Part shown: one piece after another, positions 10,501 to 18,800 of the stretch
Layout: every line of letters starts with the position of its first letter
Numbering within the stretch: position 1 is the first letter of the stretch
Assembly (NCBI GenBank): GCA_014695325.1
Contig: JACJNZ010000037.1
Coordinates: 1-64,000, forward strand
Length of the DNA stretch: 64,000 nucleotides
Reading direction: 5' to 3'
Origin: Cyanobacteria bacterium FACHB-502
Lineage (GTDB): Bacteria; Cyanobacteriota; Cyanobacteriia; Elainellales; Elainellaceae
The notes under the pieces: generated by a model
The model's database searches: none
What the model was told of the DNA's origin: nothing
The model's input: only the letters and a program-made list of their open reading frames with translations
Program-made: the position numbers and the translations under genes

Positions 10501-10896
10501 GTAAAAAGGATTATCAGGCGCAATTTGATATAGAAACCATAATCGCTGCTGAGCAAACGACAAGGGAAATACTGTTTCTGAAGAATTAAGTGGAATAGGC
10601 TGGGATAGGGTTTGCGGAACACGATTTTGAGAATCGGGTTGAAAGTCCGGTTGAAAGCCTGGTTGAAAGCCTGGCTGAGAATCTGGCTGTAGATTATGCT
10701 GTAGAAAATCGATAATCTCTGCTTTGCAATCGATTAACTGCTGCCTCAGTTCAGAAGTTAAAACCCCTGCTGGAGCGTTGCAGCGGAGACGCGGCGATAA
10801 AGCCAAACCCTCCGAAATAGGCGATTCCACAACCGCTAACTGAACATCTAGACGTTGCAGCTCTGCCAAAAATTCGGCGATCGAACGATGGCTCAT
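4507..10896 (-). CDS. NRPS: TubC dock - C - A with inserted N-methyltransferase - T - TE (terminal module)
   Basis: 2129-residue second and final module of a dimodular non-ribosomal peptide synthetase. Order: TubC-type docking domain (1-70); short Gln/Pro repeat linker; condensation domain (about 110-550, active site HHIVADG at 260-266); adenylation domain (about 570-1090, A3 loop YTSGSTGTPKG near 790, NAYGPTETTIW); methyltransferase inserted after the A8 motif (SAM-binding EIGCGTG near 1177, preceded by GWNSSYTGEPIP); end of A with LTPNGKID; thiolation domain (GGHSLL, Ser1668 carries phosphopantetheine); Ser/Val/Lys repeats; thioesterase (GWSFGG, Ser1932). By hand alignment with GrsA the specificity residues read DAFLIGAIWK, which I cannot assign with confidence, though a hydrophobic residue is likely. 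The methyltransferase position implies N-methylation of this residue. ATG overlaps the stop of the preceding NRPS by four bases (ATGA), so the two are translationally coupled. TE at the end implies hydrolysis or cyclisation of the product. Confidence 0.95.
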   Translation of the reverse strand: MSHRSIAEFLAELQRLDVQLAVVESPISEGLALSPRLRCNAPAGVLTSELRQQLIDCKAEIIDFLQHNLQPDSQPGFQPGFQPDFQPDSQNRVPQTLSQPIPLNSSETVFPLSFAQQRLWFLYQIAPDNPFYNVPAAIRLTGSLNCSVLERSFNEIVRRHAALRTTFTAANREPVQVIEPEARITIPVVDLRSSLQKTAMQTIAPSDAFLKKLRSDREHILQQFITAEAQRPFNLSTDLPMRVTLLQFDESEAILLLTLHHIVADGWSLGVLIRELAELYQAGIQGRSAALAPLPIQYADFACWQRQWLQGEVLENQLAYWRKQLQDVSRLDLPIDRPRPAMQTYRGATFPLRFSPTLTGAIEALCQQEGVSLFMTLLAAFQTLLHCYTGQTDIAIGSPIANRHRSEFEELIGFFVNSLVMRSDLSGNPTFRELLGRVRNVALEAYQHQDLPFEKLVEELDPERDLSGNPLFQVAFALQNAPMQPLELPGVRLEPVPLEPQTTRFDLEVHLWQPSHGLSSLWQSEAGLSGFISYSTDLFDRATIHRFVEHFQTLLHGIVANPDARLSDLPLLTPAEHQQLVVKWNQTATEFLNDRSFYHFGFHHLFERQANQFPERIALVTESESLSYAELNDRADRLANTLKQIGAQPNDLVGLCVDRSADLIIGILGILKTGAAYVPIDPSYPTDRIEFILIDTQMNVLLTQSWLRETLPRSQAQIICLDQPLAVNEKVKVSVLNSNLSRPFNPSILEGTDLEGTELDDSDAQSSPTLEDLGGNSPFFTQDSLAYVIYTSGSTGTPKGVLITHRGLCNVVAAQRQAFDLPADSSSKIRVLQFSSLSFDASVFEIALAIGSGGTLYIPPQSVQLPGAALVRFLQDHAITHALLTPAVLAVLPSADLPALQTLITGGEACPRPVIDRWAANRRFFNAYGPTETTIWATVAELCPGDAPLIGRPVANMQVYVLDGALQPVPIGVVGELYIGGAGVARGYLNRPELANRFISSPFDANPFDASLSSSGARLYRTGDRVRYRADGNLEFCGRSDDQIKIRGFRVEPGEIETALQRHPAVQEAIVLATGEASHAKRLLAYFSLTRPLISNAGDSNSGSTQSTPGLLQAQQIQHWQTLYNQTYRSPDRPADPAFNITGWNSSYTGEPIPAAQMREWVDDRVQQILALHPKQVLEIGCGTGLLLFQIAPHCEAYWGIDFSTVSLETVQRQVNDRGLSQVKLLHRSAADFEGVASSAFDVVILNSVVQYFPDVDYLMQVIAGAIEAVRPGGTVFLGDVRSLPLLKAFHAWVGLSQADETTERTQLRQQVERSQFEESELAIDPAFFHALRDAFPRIHRVQIRLARGRSHNEMTQFRYNVLLHIGQHDLSENEFQFFQKKNCFGSPLQQMQWIDWKTQKITVSDTQRYLLEHQPDLFGVRNIANDRVDNAVQTAEWLSSKALPKTVGKFREKLQNSVKTAIDPQDWWDLEKVLPYQVEISWSSDSQAGTYDVVLIRNEIRNDIKNEIRNGIASEVNFATHSPLNSPIYSRIHSRTIQQNNSSQDLSQNSSWHRYTNSPLQSQVARQLIPELRAFLGQALPDYMIPTAFVPLETLPLTPNGKIDRAALLEQNEFDWQSLESAPSPNLLANEASQTPTELALIDIWKELLRLQQIHIHDSFFELGGHSLLATQMTSRIRDRFEVELPLRRVFETPTIAQLAPAIDRLRDSTLMQSPPIGRLDRSVYRWQRSKRSESDFQTDTAQTDIARTDTARADTLRTKTERLAQSSTLVSLSSNYQYSRLDQSVVSEAVKSEAVKSEAVKSEAVKSNLEIVPRSNDDRLTDQIINSNSAKARSPLVPLTVEGNRYRPGSVTRSPFFCVHPIFGVVFPYLELAQLLETSSAVNRSFYGLQPLGLDGKHLPFNRIEAMAAYYITAMRAVQPHGPYFLGGWSFGGLVAFEMAQQLSQAGETVALLAILDTPAPLAHQQPSLVQSLKFLLKTALWSTLPFLLDYGAIVTNRFPVLNTLPNALPQSQRWKSWYSRWQWSAITRLMPDARLRLQDESAIVPLMRIFYANSQAAYRYMPQFYPGSVTLFKATNPSDYGSSDPTLGWSQLCDRVQVHSVPGNHLSMLKLPHVQVLAQQLQAYLS
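5471..5530 (-). repeat. Four perfect 15-base tandem repeats inside the NRPS gene
   Basis: The unit gatttaacagcctca occurs four times without change, encoding (SEAVK)x4 in the linker between the thiolation and thioesterase domains. In-frame repeat number changes here would only alter linker length. Confidence 0.95.
8569..8606 (-). repeat. 38-base dispersed palindromic repeat, copy inside NRPS adenylation domain
   Basis: The sequence begins attgccccctaaatc and ends ggagaactttgag, with the perfect palindrome ccaacgttgg in the middle. It matches the sequence at 47624-47661 at 34 of 38 positions. Here it encodes QSSPTLEDLGGNSP just before the A3 (P-loop) motif, in a segment that looks like an extra insertion relative to usual adenylation domains. 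Confidence 0.85.
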
Positions 10897-13800
10897 AGCT
10901 CAATCTCCTCACGGGACGGCATTGCGGCTGATAGTTGAGCCAACGACTGAAACTGAGACAAATCCACGTCCGGCATTGCCTCAATTTTTTGTGCTAGAGC
11001 TGCGATCGTCGGCGTTTCAAACACGGTTCTTAAAGGAATTTCCACCCGAAATCGATCGCGTAGCCGCGACACAAGCTGAGTTGCTAGCAGCGAATGACCG
11101 CCCAGTTCAAAAAAATTGTCGTGAATGCCTGCTTCCCGTCCCAAAAGCTGTTGCCATAGATCGACTAAAACCTGCTCTAGCGAAGTGGTGGGCGCAGTTG
11201 CCGTGACTGGATCGGTCGATGTCAGGGTAGGCAGGGGCAGGGCGCGATGATTTACTTTGCCATTGGGCGTGAGGGGGAGCGCATCCAGAACCACAAACGC
11301 CGCAGGCAGCAGATAGGCAGGCAATTTTGCTTTGAGAAAAGAGCGCAGCTCCAGTTCTGTGACCGATAATCGCTTCACAGCTTTGGGAACGACATAGGCA
11401 ATCAGTTGGCGATCGGCTTCGATTTCGCGCACGGTCAGGAGTGCCGCCTCAATTTCTGGATGCTGAAGCAAAGCTGTTTCAATTTCGCCCAACTCAATCC
11501 GAAAGCCGCGAATTTTAACCTGATAGTCGGTTCGCCCCAAAAACTCAAGATTTCCATTGGTGTCATAACGGGCACGATCGCCTGTTTTATATAATCGCTG
11601 CTGATTCACCGGATGATCAATAAAGCGTTCCTGAGTTAACTGCGGTTGGTTCAGATATCCCTGCGCTAATCCATCGCCGCCCAGATAAATCTCACCAATA
11701 ATCCCAGGGGGAACGGGCATTAAATTTGTATCCAGCACATACACCTGCGTATTCGCAATTGCCTTACCGATCGGAATCGTAACCGCATTCTCCAGCACAT
11801 TCTCAACTTCATACCAGGTTGAAAAAGTTGTGTTCTCGGTAGGACCATACACATGAATTAAATGCTGCGGTTTACCCTGCTCCAGAATCGTTCTGACGCG
11901 ATCGGGATTGGCTGCCTCGCCACCAAACAGAAGATAAGTGAGCGATCGAAACGCCGCGGGAATTTGGCTCACCGTTTGATTCAGCAAAGCCGTGGTGAGA
12001 AACATTGCATCAATCTGCTGCTCTTGCAGTGCTGCGGCAAAGTCTGCCGGAGACAGGGTAATATCTCGCTCAATTCCCACCAGACAAGCTCCGTTAAGCA
12101 ACGCACCCCAGATTTCAAACGTTGCTGCATCAAATGCCAGATTTGCCGCCTGTGCCATTCGCATTTCTGGTTTAATCTGCACATAGTTTGTATCGCACAC
12201 CAAGCGGACGATCGCCCGATGCGAAACCATCACGCCTTTGGGAGTTCCTGTCGAACCAGACGTGTACATCACATAAGCAAGCGGATTGTTGGGGCAGCGA
12301 TTTGCTAAATTCTCCTCAGACTCTTGTGCGATCGTCTGCCATTCCTGCTCTAAAGCAATCACCTTAACGTCATTCTCAAATAAATTCTGCCATCGCAACT
12401 GCGTGATCACGATTGGAACTTCAGCATCCTCCAACATAAAACGCAACCGTTCCGGCGGATAGTCAGGATCGAGCGGTAGGTAGGCTGCCCCAGCTTTCAA
12501 AACTGCCAGTATCGCAGCGATCGTTTCTGCAGATTGTCCCAGGCAGATTCCCACGCGCATTCCCGCCTCAATTCCAAGCTTTTGCAAATAGCGGGCAAGC
12601 TGATTACTGCCTTGGTTCAGTTCCCGGTAGGTAAACTGCTGCTGTCCAAACTGAACGGCAATCGCATGCGATCGCTGCCTCACCTGGGTTTCAAACAGCT
12701 CATGCACCGTCCAATTTTCCGGGTAGTCGGTCTGGGTTTGGTTCCAGAGGCTCCACTGCTGCTGTTGCTCTGCCTGCGTCATCAAAGGCAACGTCAATAG
12801 GCGCGAGTCTGGATTGGTCACAACGCCTTCTAACAGCCATTGAAACTGCTGCCGCAACCGGACGATCGCCGCATCGTCAAACAAATCCCGGTGATAGACC
12901 ACCACGCCTCGCAACCCCTCAGACTGCTGCCATCCCTTGCCCCACAGACTTCTAAAGTTGCCGTCACATTTCCAGACATACAGTTCCAGATCAAAGCGCG
13001 TTGTTTCCGTTTCAAACGCCACCGGGCTGAGCGTTAATCCCGGCAGTTCAAGCTGCGTCATCGGCGTATTTTGCAGCGCAAACACTACCTGAAACAGCGG
13101 ATTTTGATTCAAACTGCGGACGGGCTGCAATTCCTCGACGAGCTTTTCAAACGGCACATCCTGATGGGCATACGCCGCCAATGTCACTTCCCGCACTCGA
13201 TCGAGCAGCACCCGAAAGGGGGGATCGTCCGACAAATTCGATCGCAGCACCAGGCTATTCACCAGAAACCCGATCAGTCCCTCCAGCTCACTGCGATGAC
13301 GATTCGCAATGGGTGAACCGATCGCAATATCCGTTTGTCCGGTGTAACGGTGCAATAACGTTTGAAACGCCGCCAGTAGGGTCATAAACAGCGTTACGCC
13401 TGCCGCCTGGCTCAGCTCCTCTAGTTGATCAAGCAAGCCCTGAGGCAGCTCCAGCAGTTGGCTGGCTCCCCGATTGCTCTGCCTGCTGGGATAACCCCCT
13501 AATCCGTTGAGCACAGGCAAATTGAGTCGGGGCACATCTTTGAGCTGCTGCCGCCAGTAGTGAAGCTGAGCATTCAGCACCTCTCCCTGCAACCATTCCC
13601 GCTGCCAGCCAGCAAAATCTGCATATTGAATGGACAAGGCTGGCAACTCCAACGGGCGATCGTTCACTGCTGCTGCATAAAATTCACCCAGTTCTCGAAT
13701 CAAAACCCCGCTCGACCACTCATCAAAAATAATGTGATGCAGCGCGATTAGCAGCAAATGATCGGTTTCTCCCAACCGCCACAGCCCTAGTCGAAACAGC

Positions 13801-14240
13801 GGACCCTGAGTCAGATCAAACGGCTGCTGCGCTCGCTCTCGAATCTGTATCAGCGCAATTTCTTCTCGGCTGCTTTCCAGTTCTTCAGCGAGAAAATCGC
13901 CTTCTGGCAAGCTCTGAAGCTCAACCAATGGCAGAGCAACCGAAACCCAATTGCAAACCACCTGAACCAGTTGCCCATCGACCACATCAAAGGCAGTTCG
14001 CAGCACTTCATGACGATGAACGATCGCCTCCAGGCTAGATTCCAGTGCCGCTCGATCCAAAACGCCTGTCAGCTTTAAGATAATCGGGATTGTGTAGAAC
14101 GAAGCTCCTGGCATTAGCTGATCGATAAACCAGAGTCGCTGCTGAGCGAACGAAGCCGGAAACACAAAAACCTCTTCCTCAGCCCAGTCAGAAGCCAGGT
14201 TGAAATTGCTTTGCTTACAATCAGCCACGCCATCCCCCAT
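10893..14240 (-). CDS. NRPS: C - A - T (first module)
   Basis: First module of the pathway, 1115 residues from ATG 14238-14240 (GTGGGG just upstream); the frame also allows a TTG at 14309. Domains: condensation (about 25-450), adenylation (about 470-960, A3 YTSGSTGTPKG near 657, HVYGPTENTTF), thiolation (GGHSLL, Ser1050), then a 60-residue tail. The catalytic condensation motif reads HHIIFDE (168-174): the usual HHxxxDG has Glu in place of Gly. The ten specificity residues aligned by hand to GrsA read DAFFLGVTFK, a code I associate with isoleucine/valine in cyanobacterial peptides. A condensation domain on a first module commonly means N-acylation, or a missing upstream partner; none is visible upstream within the window. 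It ends without a release domain and passes its substrate to the overlapping downstream NRPS. No epimerase is present. Confidence 0.95.
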   Translation of the reverse strand: MGDGVADCKQSNFNLASDWAEEEVFVFPASFAQQRLWFIDQLMPGASFYTIPIILKLTGVLDRAALESSLEAIVHRHEVLRTAFDVVDGQLVQVVCNWVSVALPLVELQSLPEGDFLAEELESSREEIALIQIRERAQQPFDLTQGPLFRLGLWRLGETDHLLLIALHHIIFDEWSSGVLIRELGEFYAAAVNDRPLELPALSIQYADFAGWQREWLQGEVLNAQLHYWRQQLKDVPRLNLPVLNGLGGYPSRQSNRGASQLLELPQGLLDQLEELSQAAGVTLFMTLLAAFQTLLHRYTGQTDIAIGSPIANRHRSELEGLIGFLVNSLVLRSNLSDDPPFRVLLDRVREVTLAAYAHQDVPFEKLVEELQPVRSLNQNPLFQVVFALQNTPMTQLELPGLTLSPVAFETETTRFDLELYVWKCDGNFRSLWGKGWQQSEGLRGVVVYHRDLFDDAAIVRLRQQFQWLLEGVVTNPDSRLLTLPLMTQAEQQQQWSLWNQTQTDYPENWTVHELFETQVRQRSHAIAVQFGQQQFTYRELNQGSNQLARYLQKLGIEAGMRVGICLGQSAETIAAILAVLKAGAAYLPLDPDYPPERLRFMLEDAEVPIVITQLRWQNLFENDVKVIALEQEWQTIAQESEENLANRCPNNPLAYVMYTSGSTGTPKGVMVSHRAIVRLVCDTNYVQIKPEMRMAQAANLAFDAATFEIWGALLNGACLVGIERDITLSPADFAAALQEQQIDAMFLTTALLNQTVSQIPAAFRSLTYLLFGGEAANPDRVRTILEQGKPQHLIHVYGPTENTTFSTWYEVENVLENAVTIPIGKAIANTQVYVLDTNLMPVPPGIIGEIYLGGDGLAQGYLNQPQLTQERFIDHPVNQQRLYKTGDRARYDTNGNLEFLGRTDYQVKIRGFRIELGEIETALLQHPEIEAALLTVREIEADRQLIAYVVPKAVKRLSVTELELRSFLKAKLPAYLLPAAFVVLDALPLTPNGKVNHRALPLPTLTSTDPVTATAPTTSLEQVLVDLWQQLLGREAGIHDNFFELGGHSLLATQLVSRLRDRFRVEIPLRTVFETPTIAALAQKIEAMPDVDLSQFQSLAQLSAAMPSREEIEL

Positions 14241-14699
14241 TTTACCCCACTCTGTTTTAAGGGAAAATCCGAGCGAAAAATTGTCCTCTAGGATAGATTG
14301 ACAGTTCAATTAATGTATTTTTTTGCTGCGATCGAATGGATTTCTTGTAGGAGGATGTTTGAAAAGTTATCGCTGTGACCAAACTGCCTCCCTCGCCTCC
14401 GATTCTAAGCAAACCCGATGGGTCACTTGGCATGAGCATCGCCATTCGAGGAAGCAGACCGCAAAGGCAAGACAGATGGGGTACAAGCCCCAAAGCCATC
14501 CAAGCGATGCTGCGATCGTCGCAAACGGGACACTTTAGACTGCCGCATTGAGTTCTCTCAAATCGTTACTTTCTCGGATTGAAACCGTCTGAGATTTCTA
14601 CACCACTAAGCTTCTCAGATATCCTCTAACCGGTTTGTATAACCAATTTGTACGATACCACCCCGCCAATTGGCATGGCATTAAGCCAGTTCCTAAAAA
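14241..14699. other. Gene-free stretch upstream of the NRPS operon
   Basis: About 460 bases between the NRPS start and the stop of the sensor kinase gene upstream. It must hold the NRPS promoter on the minus strand. A plus-strand frame of 58 codons (14375-14551, GTG start) exists but has no recognisable features. I see no clear hairpin terminator. Confidence 0.4.
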
Positions 14700-16334
14700 C
14701 TAAAGTATTGAAGGAAGAAAAAACTTAAAGGTTGTACCGATTCCAACACAACTTTCAACCGTAATCTTTCCTTCCATTGCGTTAATCAGCTGATTAACGA
14801 TTGCTAATCCTAATCCAGTTCCAGGAATCTTGCCTACATTCCTTGCTCGGTGGAAGAACTCAAATAAATGGGGTTGGTCTTCTGGGGGAATGCCAATTCC
14901 TTCATCCTGAACATGGAAAAGCACCTGTGACTCCTGACAACTTACTCGAAACTGAATTCTGCTCCCTTCAGGCGAGTATTTCATTGCATTAGAGAGTAGA
15001 TTAACGAGAATCTGTCGCAGCAGCTTTTCATCCAGATAAACGCAATGGTCTGTACAGTTGCTTGTAAAAGCGATCGTCTGTCGGCTCCCCGCGTGCAATT
15101 GCATTTGATTCACGAGGTCGTGACAAAACTTAGATAGGTCTAGAGCAACAGGCTTCGATTGAATCTTTCCAGCTTCAGCTTGACCAACAATCAGGATGTC
15201 TTCAAGCAGTGATTTCATTTCCTTCGCTGCGGTTTGAATACATTTGAGTCGTTCTAGTCTTTCTGCCTCGCTCCAACGATGGCTGTAATGTTCCAACAGT
15301 TCAGCTGCAAGCATAATTGTACTGAGGGGGCTACCAAATTCGTGAGAAGCCATCGAAATAAACTGAGATTTCAATGCTCTCAGCTCCTTTTCTTGGGCTA
15401 GAGCTTGCTGCATCTGTCGTTCGGTTTGCTTGCGCTTGGTGATATCCCGCACCATGCCCCGATACCCTTGGAGCCTGCCTTCTTCATTCAAAATAGGACA
15501 ACCACTCGTTTCGAGTTCAACAGCATGCCCGTTTTTGTGAAGCAGGACTTTTTCTAATCCGACAAAAGGAGTTTGCTGAGCGATGAAGGGACTCAGAAGG
15601 ATAGAAAATTGCTTGGCTTCTTTTGCAGCCATAAAGTCGAACGTCGTTTTCCCCAAGACTTCTTCAGCTCGATATCCTAAAATGTCAAACACTTTGGGAT
15701 TGGTGTAGGTAAAGCGACCGTCAAGGTCAATTTCCCAGACCCAATCATTTGTCTGTTCGACCAGGTTGCGAAACTTGGCTTCGCTCTGACGCAGTGCCAA
15801 TTCAGCCGCCTTGCATTCCTCTGCCAGTAACACCGATTTCATCAGGCTATGCCGCAGCTCTAGTTGAGTAACGACCTGTTGACCTAGAACCTGCAGAACT
15901 TCAATTTGCTGAGGCGTGAGTGTACGAGGAACCCGATCGATTACACAGAGCGTTCCCAATACTTCTCCGGTGGGAGTGAGCAAAGGCATCCCCGCATAAA
16001 AGCGGATCGTCAGGTTGGAAGTCACGCGTGGATGGGTTGCAAATCGTTCATCCTCCAGTGCGTCTGGTACTATCAACACTTCGCGCTGTAAGATGGTATG
16101 GCTAAAGAATGCAATATCGTAGGCAGTTTCTGTGGCTTCTAGCCCCACCTTTGACTTAAACCACTGGTGATGAGCATCAATAAGACTGATCAGGGCGATC
16201 GGTGCACCACACAAGTGCGCGGCTAGGCGGGTAAGGTCGTCAAAGGCAGCTTCAGGTTCAGTCTCTAAAATGCCATACTGCGAGAGGGCACAAAGCCTTA
16301 CTGATTCATACTTAGGCGAAGGAGCTATCTGCAT
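14700..16334 (-). CDS. Sensor histidine kinase, GAF-PAS-HisKA-HATPase
   Basis: Soluble sensor kinase of about 544 residues with no membrane segment. From ATG 16334 the domains are: GAF (about 20-165; PIALISLIDAHHQWFKSKVG and FYAGMPLLTPTGEVLGTLCV are typical of the short-GAF kinases of cyanobacteria), PAS/PAC (about 185-300, ending GYRGMVRDITKRKQTE), HisKA with the phosphorylated His in SMASHEFGSPL (about residue 331), and the HATPase with ILVNLLSNAMKYSP (N box), VQDEGIGIPPED (G1) and GTGLGLAIV (G2). The GAF lacks an obvious bilin cysteine motif, so a light role is not indicated. The frame can be read from a TTG at 16361, because GATTGGAATTGTATG is duplicated at the start; I prefer ATG 16334. 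No response regulator is fused; a partner may be one of the single receivers nearby. Confidence 0.9.
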   Translation of the reverse strand: MQIAPSPKYESVRLCALSQYGILETEPEAAFDDLTRLAAHLCGAPIALISLIDAHHQWFKSKVGLEATETAYDIAFFSHTILQREVLIVPDALEDERFATHPRVTSNLTIRFYAGMPLLTPTGEVLGTLCVIDRVPRTLTPQQIEVLQVLGQQVVTQLELRHSLMKSVLLAEECKAAELALRQSEAKFRNLVEQTNDWVWEIDLDGRFTYTNPKVFDILGYRAEEVLGKTTFDFMAAKEAKQFSILLSPFIAQQTPFVGLEKVLLHKNGHAVELETSGCPILNEEGRLQGYRGMVRDITKRKQTERQMQQALAQEKELRALKSQFISMASHEFGSPLSTIMLAAELLEHYSHRWSEAERLERLKCIQTAAKEMKSLLEDILIVGQAEAGKIQSKPVALDLSKFCHDLVNQMQLHAGSRQTIAFTSNCTDHCVYLDEKLLRQILVNLLSNAMKYSPEGSRIQFRVSCQESQVLFHVQDEGIGIPPEDQPHLFEFFHRARNVGKIPGTGLGLAIVNQLINAMEGKITVESCVGIGTTFKFFLPSIL

Positions 16335-16488
16335 ACAATTCCAATCTTCATACAATTCCAATCTTAAGCACGGCTAGCACAAGCTATTGATTTCATTAAC
16401 ATTGATTGTACTGTGACGTCCCAGTATTCCTGATTGAAATAAGAAAGATAACTTCCATGTTTCAAATTATTGAATTATCTATAATTAT

Positions 16489-16692
16489 TCAACTGTTTTT
16501 GAGTTGCTGAACTGGAATCTTAATGACAAATTCAGTTCCTTGTCCAGGAGTAAAAGAACAGTACCGTGAACCCTCATGCTTTTCTACCGTAATTTGATAG
16601 CTGTCGCTGATTGACTTCCTAATCCTGTTCCTTTCCCAGCAGATATTGTGGTCAAGAACGGATCAAATACCCAAAGACTTGATTGAGTTGCC
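16489..16692 (-). pseudogene. Histidine kinase relic (end of an HATPase domain)
   Basis: The minus strand reads SLWVFDPFLTTISAGKGTGL, corresponding to the [17 protein letters not shown]-box region of a sensor kinase. After GLG a frameshift is needed to continue as SDSYQITVEKHEGSRYC and then SFTPGQGTEFVIKIPVQQL with stop at 16489-16491. This is the last 70 or so residues of a cyanobacterial kinase of the GAF/PAS class. The rest is missing. It sits between two intact kinase genes, so it may be the remains of a third. Confidence 0.65.
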
Positions 16693-16772
16693 CCGCCTAT
16701 CCCTGCAGCCCGCTGCCCCAGGCTCGACATCTTCTCACTCTGCACCAATTGAGCTTGCGCTTGCCGGATTGC

Positions 16773-18800
16773 TTAAACCCGATCGATCGCCTTGAGGTGA
16801 GAGCCAATCGTTTGCAGTAAATCTTTCCGCGTAAAGGGCTTTTGCAGGAATCCTTGAAATCCCACCTGTTCCGCTCTCGCAGTGATATCGGTTGAAGTCA
16901 CGCCGCTCATTGCGATCGCACACAGATCAGGATTAAATCGACGTAACAGCGGCAAGGCTGTAAAACCATCCAGCGTTGGCATCATTAAATCCATCACAAC
17001 GCAGCGAACGCTTTCTTCATGTTGAGCCAGCAGCGCGATCGCCCCGATGCCATCGTAGGCGGTCAGAACTTGATAATCCTGAGCCAGCAGCGTTTCCTGC
17101 ATCGTTTCACGAATTGCGACTTCATCATCCACGATTAAAATGAGCTGTTGATCACCCGATCGCAACTCCAGCTCCTTATCGATGCAGGGGGCGATCGTTC
17201 GGCTAGCAGGCAAAAAGACTTTAAACTGGCTGCCTTTGTTCACTTTGCTTTGGACATCTACAAATCCGCCGTGACTTTTGACAATGCCCAGCAGCGCGGA
17301 GAGCCCTAAACCCGTTCCTTTGCCCACTGCTTTGGTGGTAAAGAATGGATCAAAAATGCGATGCAAATGCTCTGGCGCAATCCCGATTCCTGTGTCTGTA
17401 ATGGTCAGAACTACATAGAAACCCGCCGCAGCGTCAGGGTACATTCGGGCGTACTGTTCATCGATCGTCACGTTTTCTGCGTTGAGCGTTAACGTACCCC
17501 CTTGGGGCATGGCATCGCGAGCATTCACACAGAGATTCATGAGCACCTGATGCAGGTGGGTTGGATCGCCGGAAACCAGCGAGAGATCGGGAGCAATGGC
17601 AGTTTTGATGTCGATCGCCTTGGGCAATGTTGGCTCGATGATCTGCTTAATTTCGAGCAGCAAATCGTTAAGCTGGATGCAAACGCGCCGCCCTTCGACT
17701 CCTCGTGCAAAGGTAAGAATCTGTTTGACTAAATCGGCTCCACGACGGGCACTGGCTTCAGCAGTCTTGATTAAATCATGATTGTGATCGCTGAGGTCTG
17801 CTATTTTCAGCGGTAATAGCTGCATCACGACGAGAATTGGCGTGAGAATATTGTTCAGGTCATGTGCAATTCCCCCGGCAAGCGTTCCCAGGCTTTCGAG
17901 CCGTTGCGCTCGTAAAAACTGTGTCTCAAGCTGTTTCTTCTCGGTGATATCGATATGAATACCGAGCATCCGAACGGGCTGATCGCCTTCATAAAAGAGG
18001 CTGCTTTTCACCGCAATCCAGGGGGTGCTGCCGCTGACATGTAGAATCCGAAACTCAGTATCCAGCCCATGTCGGTTCTCGATCGCCTGCTGAAGTTCCT
18101 GCTCAATTCGACTCCGATCGTCTGGGTGCAGGGTTTGAATCCAGTCGTCGTACTGCCCATCGAAGCTCCCTGGGGCTAAACCATATAACGCTTCAACTTC
18201 CGGTGTCCATGAAACCGTATTGGTTTGAATATTCCACTCAAACGTCCCTGCTTTTCCCGCTTTCTGCGCGAGTTCCAGCCGTTCCTGAATTTTCTGAGCG
18301 CGAGCGATTTCCTGCTGAAGTCGCTGGTTTGCCGTTTCAAGTTCGATCGTGCGTTCCTGAATGCGCTCTTCTAAAATTTCGTTGGCTTCGTGGAGGGCAA
18401 CGGAAGCCTGTTTGCGCTCGATTGCGTACTGAATCGACCGGATCAGGATATCGGGATTGATCTGCCGCTTCACCAGATAGTCCTGTGCGCCCTGTCGAAC
18501 TGCCTGGATTGCCAGTTCATCGTTATTGGTATTGGTCAGCACGACGATCGGCAGGTTGGAAGATTCCCCGATAAGAGTGCCGAGCGACTCCAGCCCGGTA
18601 CTGTCGGGAAGCGTGAGATCAAGCAAAATAACGTCGAAGTGTTCGGCTCGCAAACAGGCGATCGCTTCACTGATTCGCTTTGCGGAGGCAAGATAAAACT
18701 GATTGACTACGGTGTTTTTTAGAATCTCCTGAAGCAAGCGCAACTCCGCTGCATTGTCCTCTACCAGCAGCACTTTGATAGATGAAGCAGAGCCACGCAT
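16773..18800 (-). CDS. Hybrid histidine kinase, REC-PAS-HisKA-HATPase-REC
   Basis: 675 residues from ATG 18798-18800. N-terminal receiver (about 7-125) with VLLVEDN, phosphoacceptor Asp61 in [10 protein letters not shown], and the switch Thr and Lys in VVLTNTN and DYLVKRQ; a coiled coil (about 135-190); a PAS/PAC domain (about 195-310, ending [10 protein letters not shown]); HisKA with [13 protein letters not shown] as phosphorylation site; HATPase ([30 protein letters not shown]); and a C-terminal receiver ([26 protein letters not shown]). The start shares one base with the stop of the upstream response regulator (TGATG), so translation is coupled and this is the third gene of the phytochrome operon. 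The frame extends upstream to 18902, but that would lie inside the neighbour. The double-receiver layout suggests a phosphorelay receiving input from the light-sensing genes ahead. Confidence 0.92.
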   Translation of the reverse strand: MRGSASSIKVLLVEDNAAELRLLQEILKNTVVNQFYLASAKRISEAIACLRAEHFDVILLDLTLPDSTGLESLGTLIGESSNLPIVVLTNTNNDELAIQAVRQGAQDYLVKRQINPDILIRSIQYAIERKQASVALHEANEILEERIQERTIELETANQRLQQEIARAQKIQERLELAQKAGKAGTFEWNIQTNTVSWTPEVEALYGLAPGSFDGQYDDWIQTLHPDDRSRIEQELQQAIENRHGLDTEFRILHVSGSTPWIAVKSSLFYEGDQPVRMLGIHIDITEKKQLETQFLRAQRLESLGTLAGGIAHDLNNILTPILVVMQLLPLKIADLSDHNHDLIKTAEASARRGADLVKQILTFARGVEGRRVCIQLNDLLLEIKQIIEPTLPKAIDIKTAIAPDLSLVSGDPTHLHQVLMNLCVNARDAMPQGGTLTLNAENVTIDEQYARMYPDAAAGFYVVLTITDTGIGIAPEHLHRIFDPFFTTKAVGKGTGLGLSALLGIVKSHGGFVDVQSKVNKGSQFKVFLPASRTIAPCIDKELELRSGDQQLILIVDDEVAIRETMQETLLAQDYQVLTAYDGIGAIALLAQHEESVRCVVMDLMMPTLDGFTALPLLRRFNPDLCAIAMSGVTSTDITARAEQVGFQGFLQKPFTRKDLLQTIGSHLKAIDRV

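Noticed and set aside
14375-14551. 58-codon plus-strand frame (GTG start) upstream of the NRPS operon
   Set aside because: No ribosome-binding site, no recognisable motif, and a competing minus-strand frame of similar length; nothing supports a gene.
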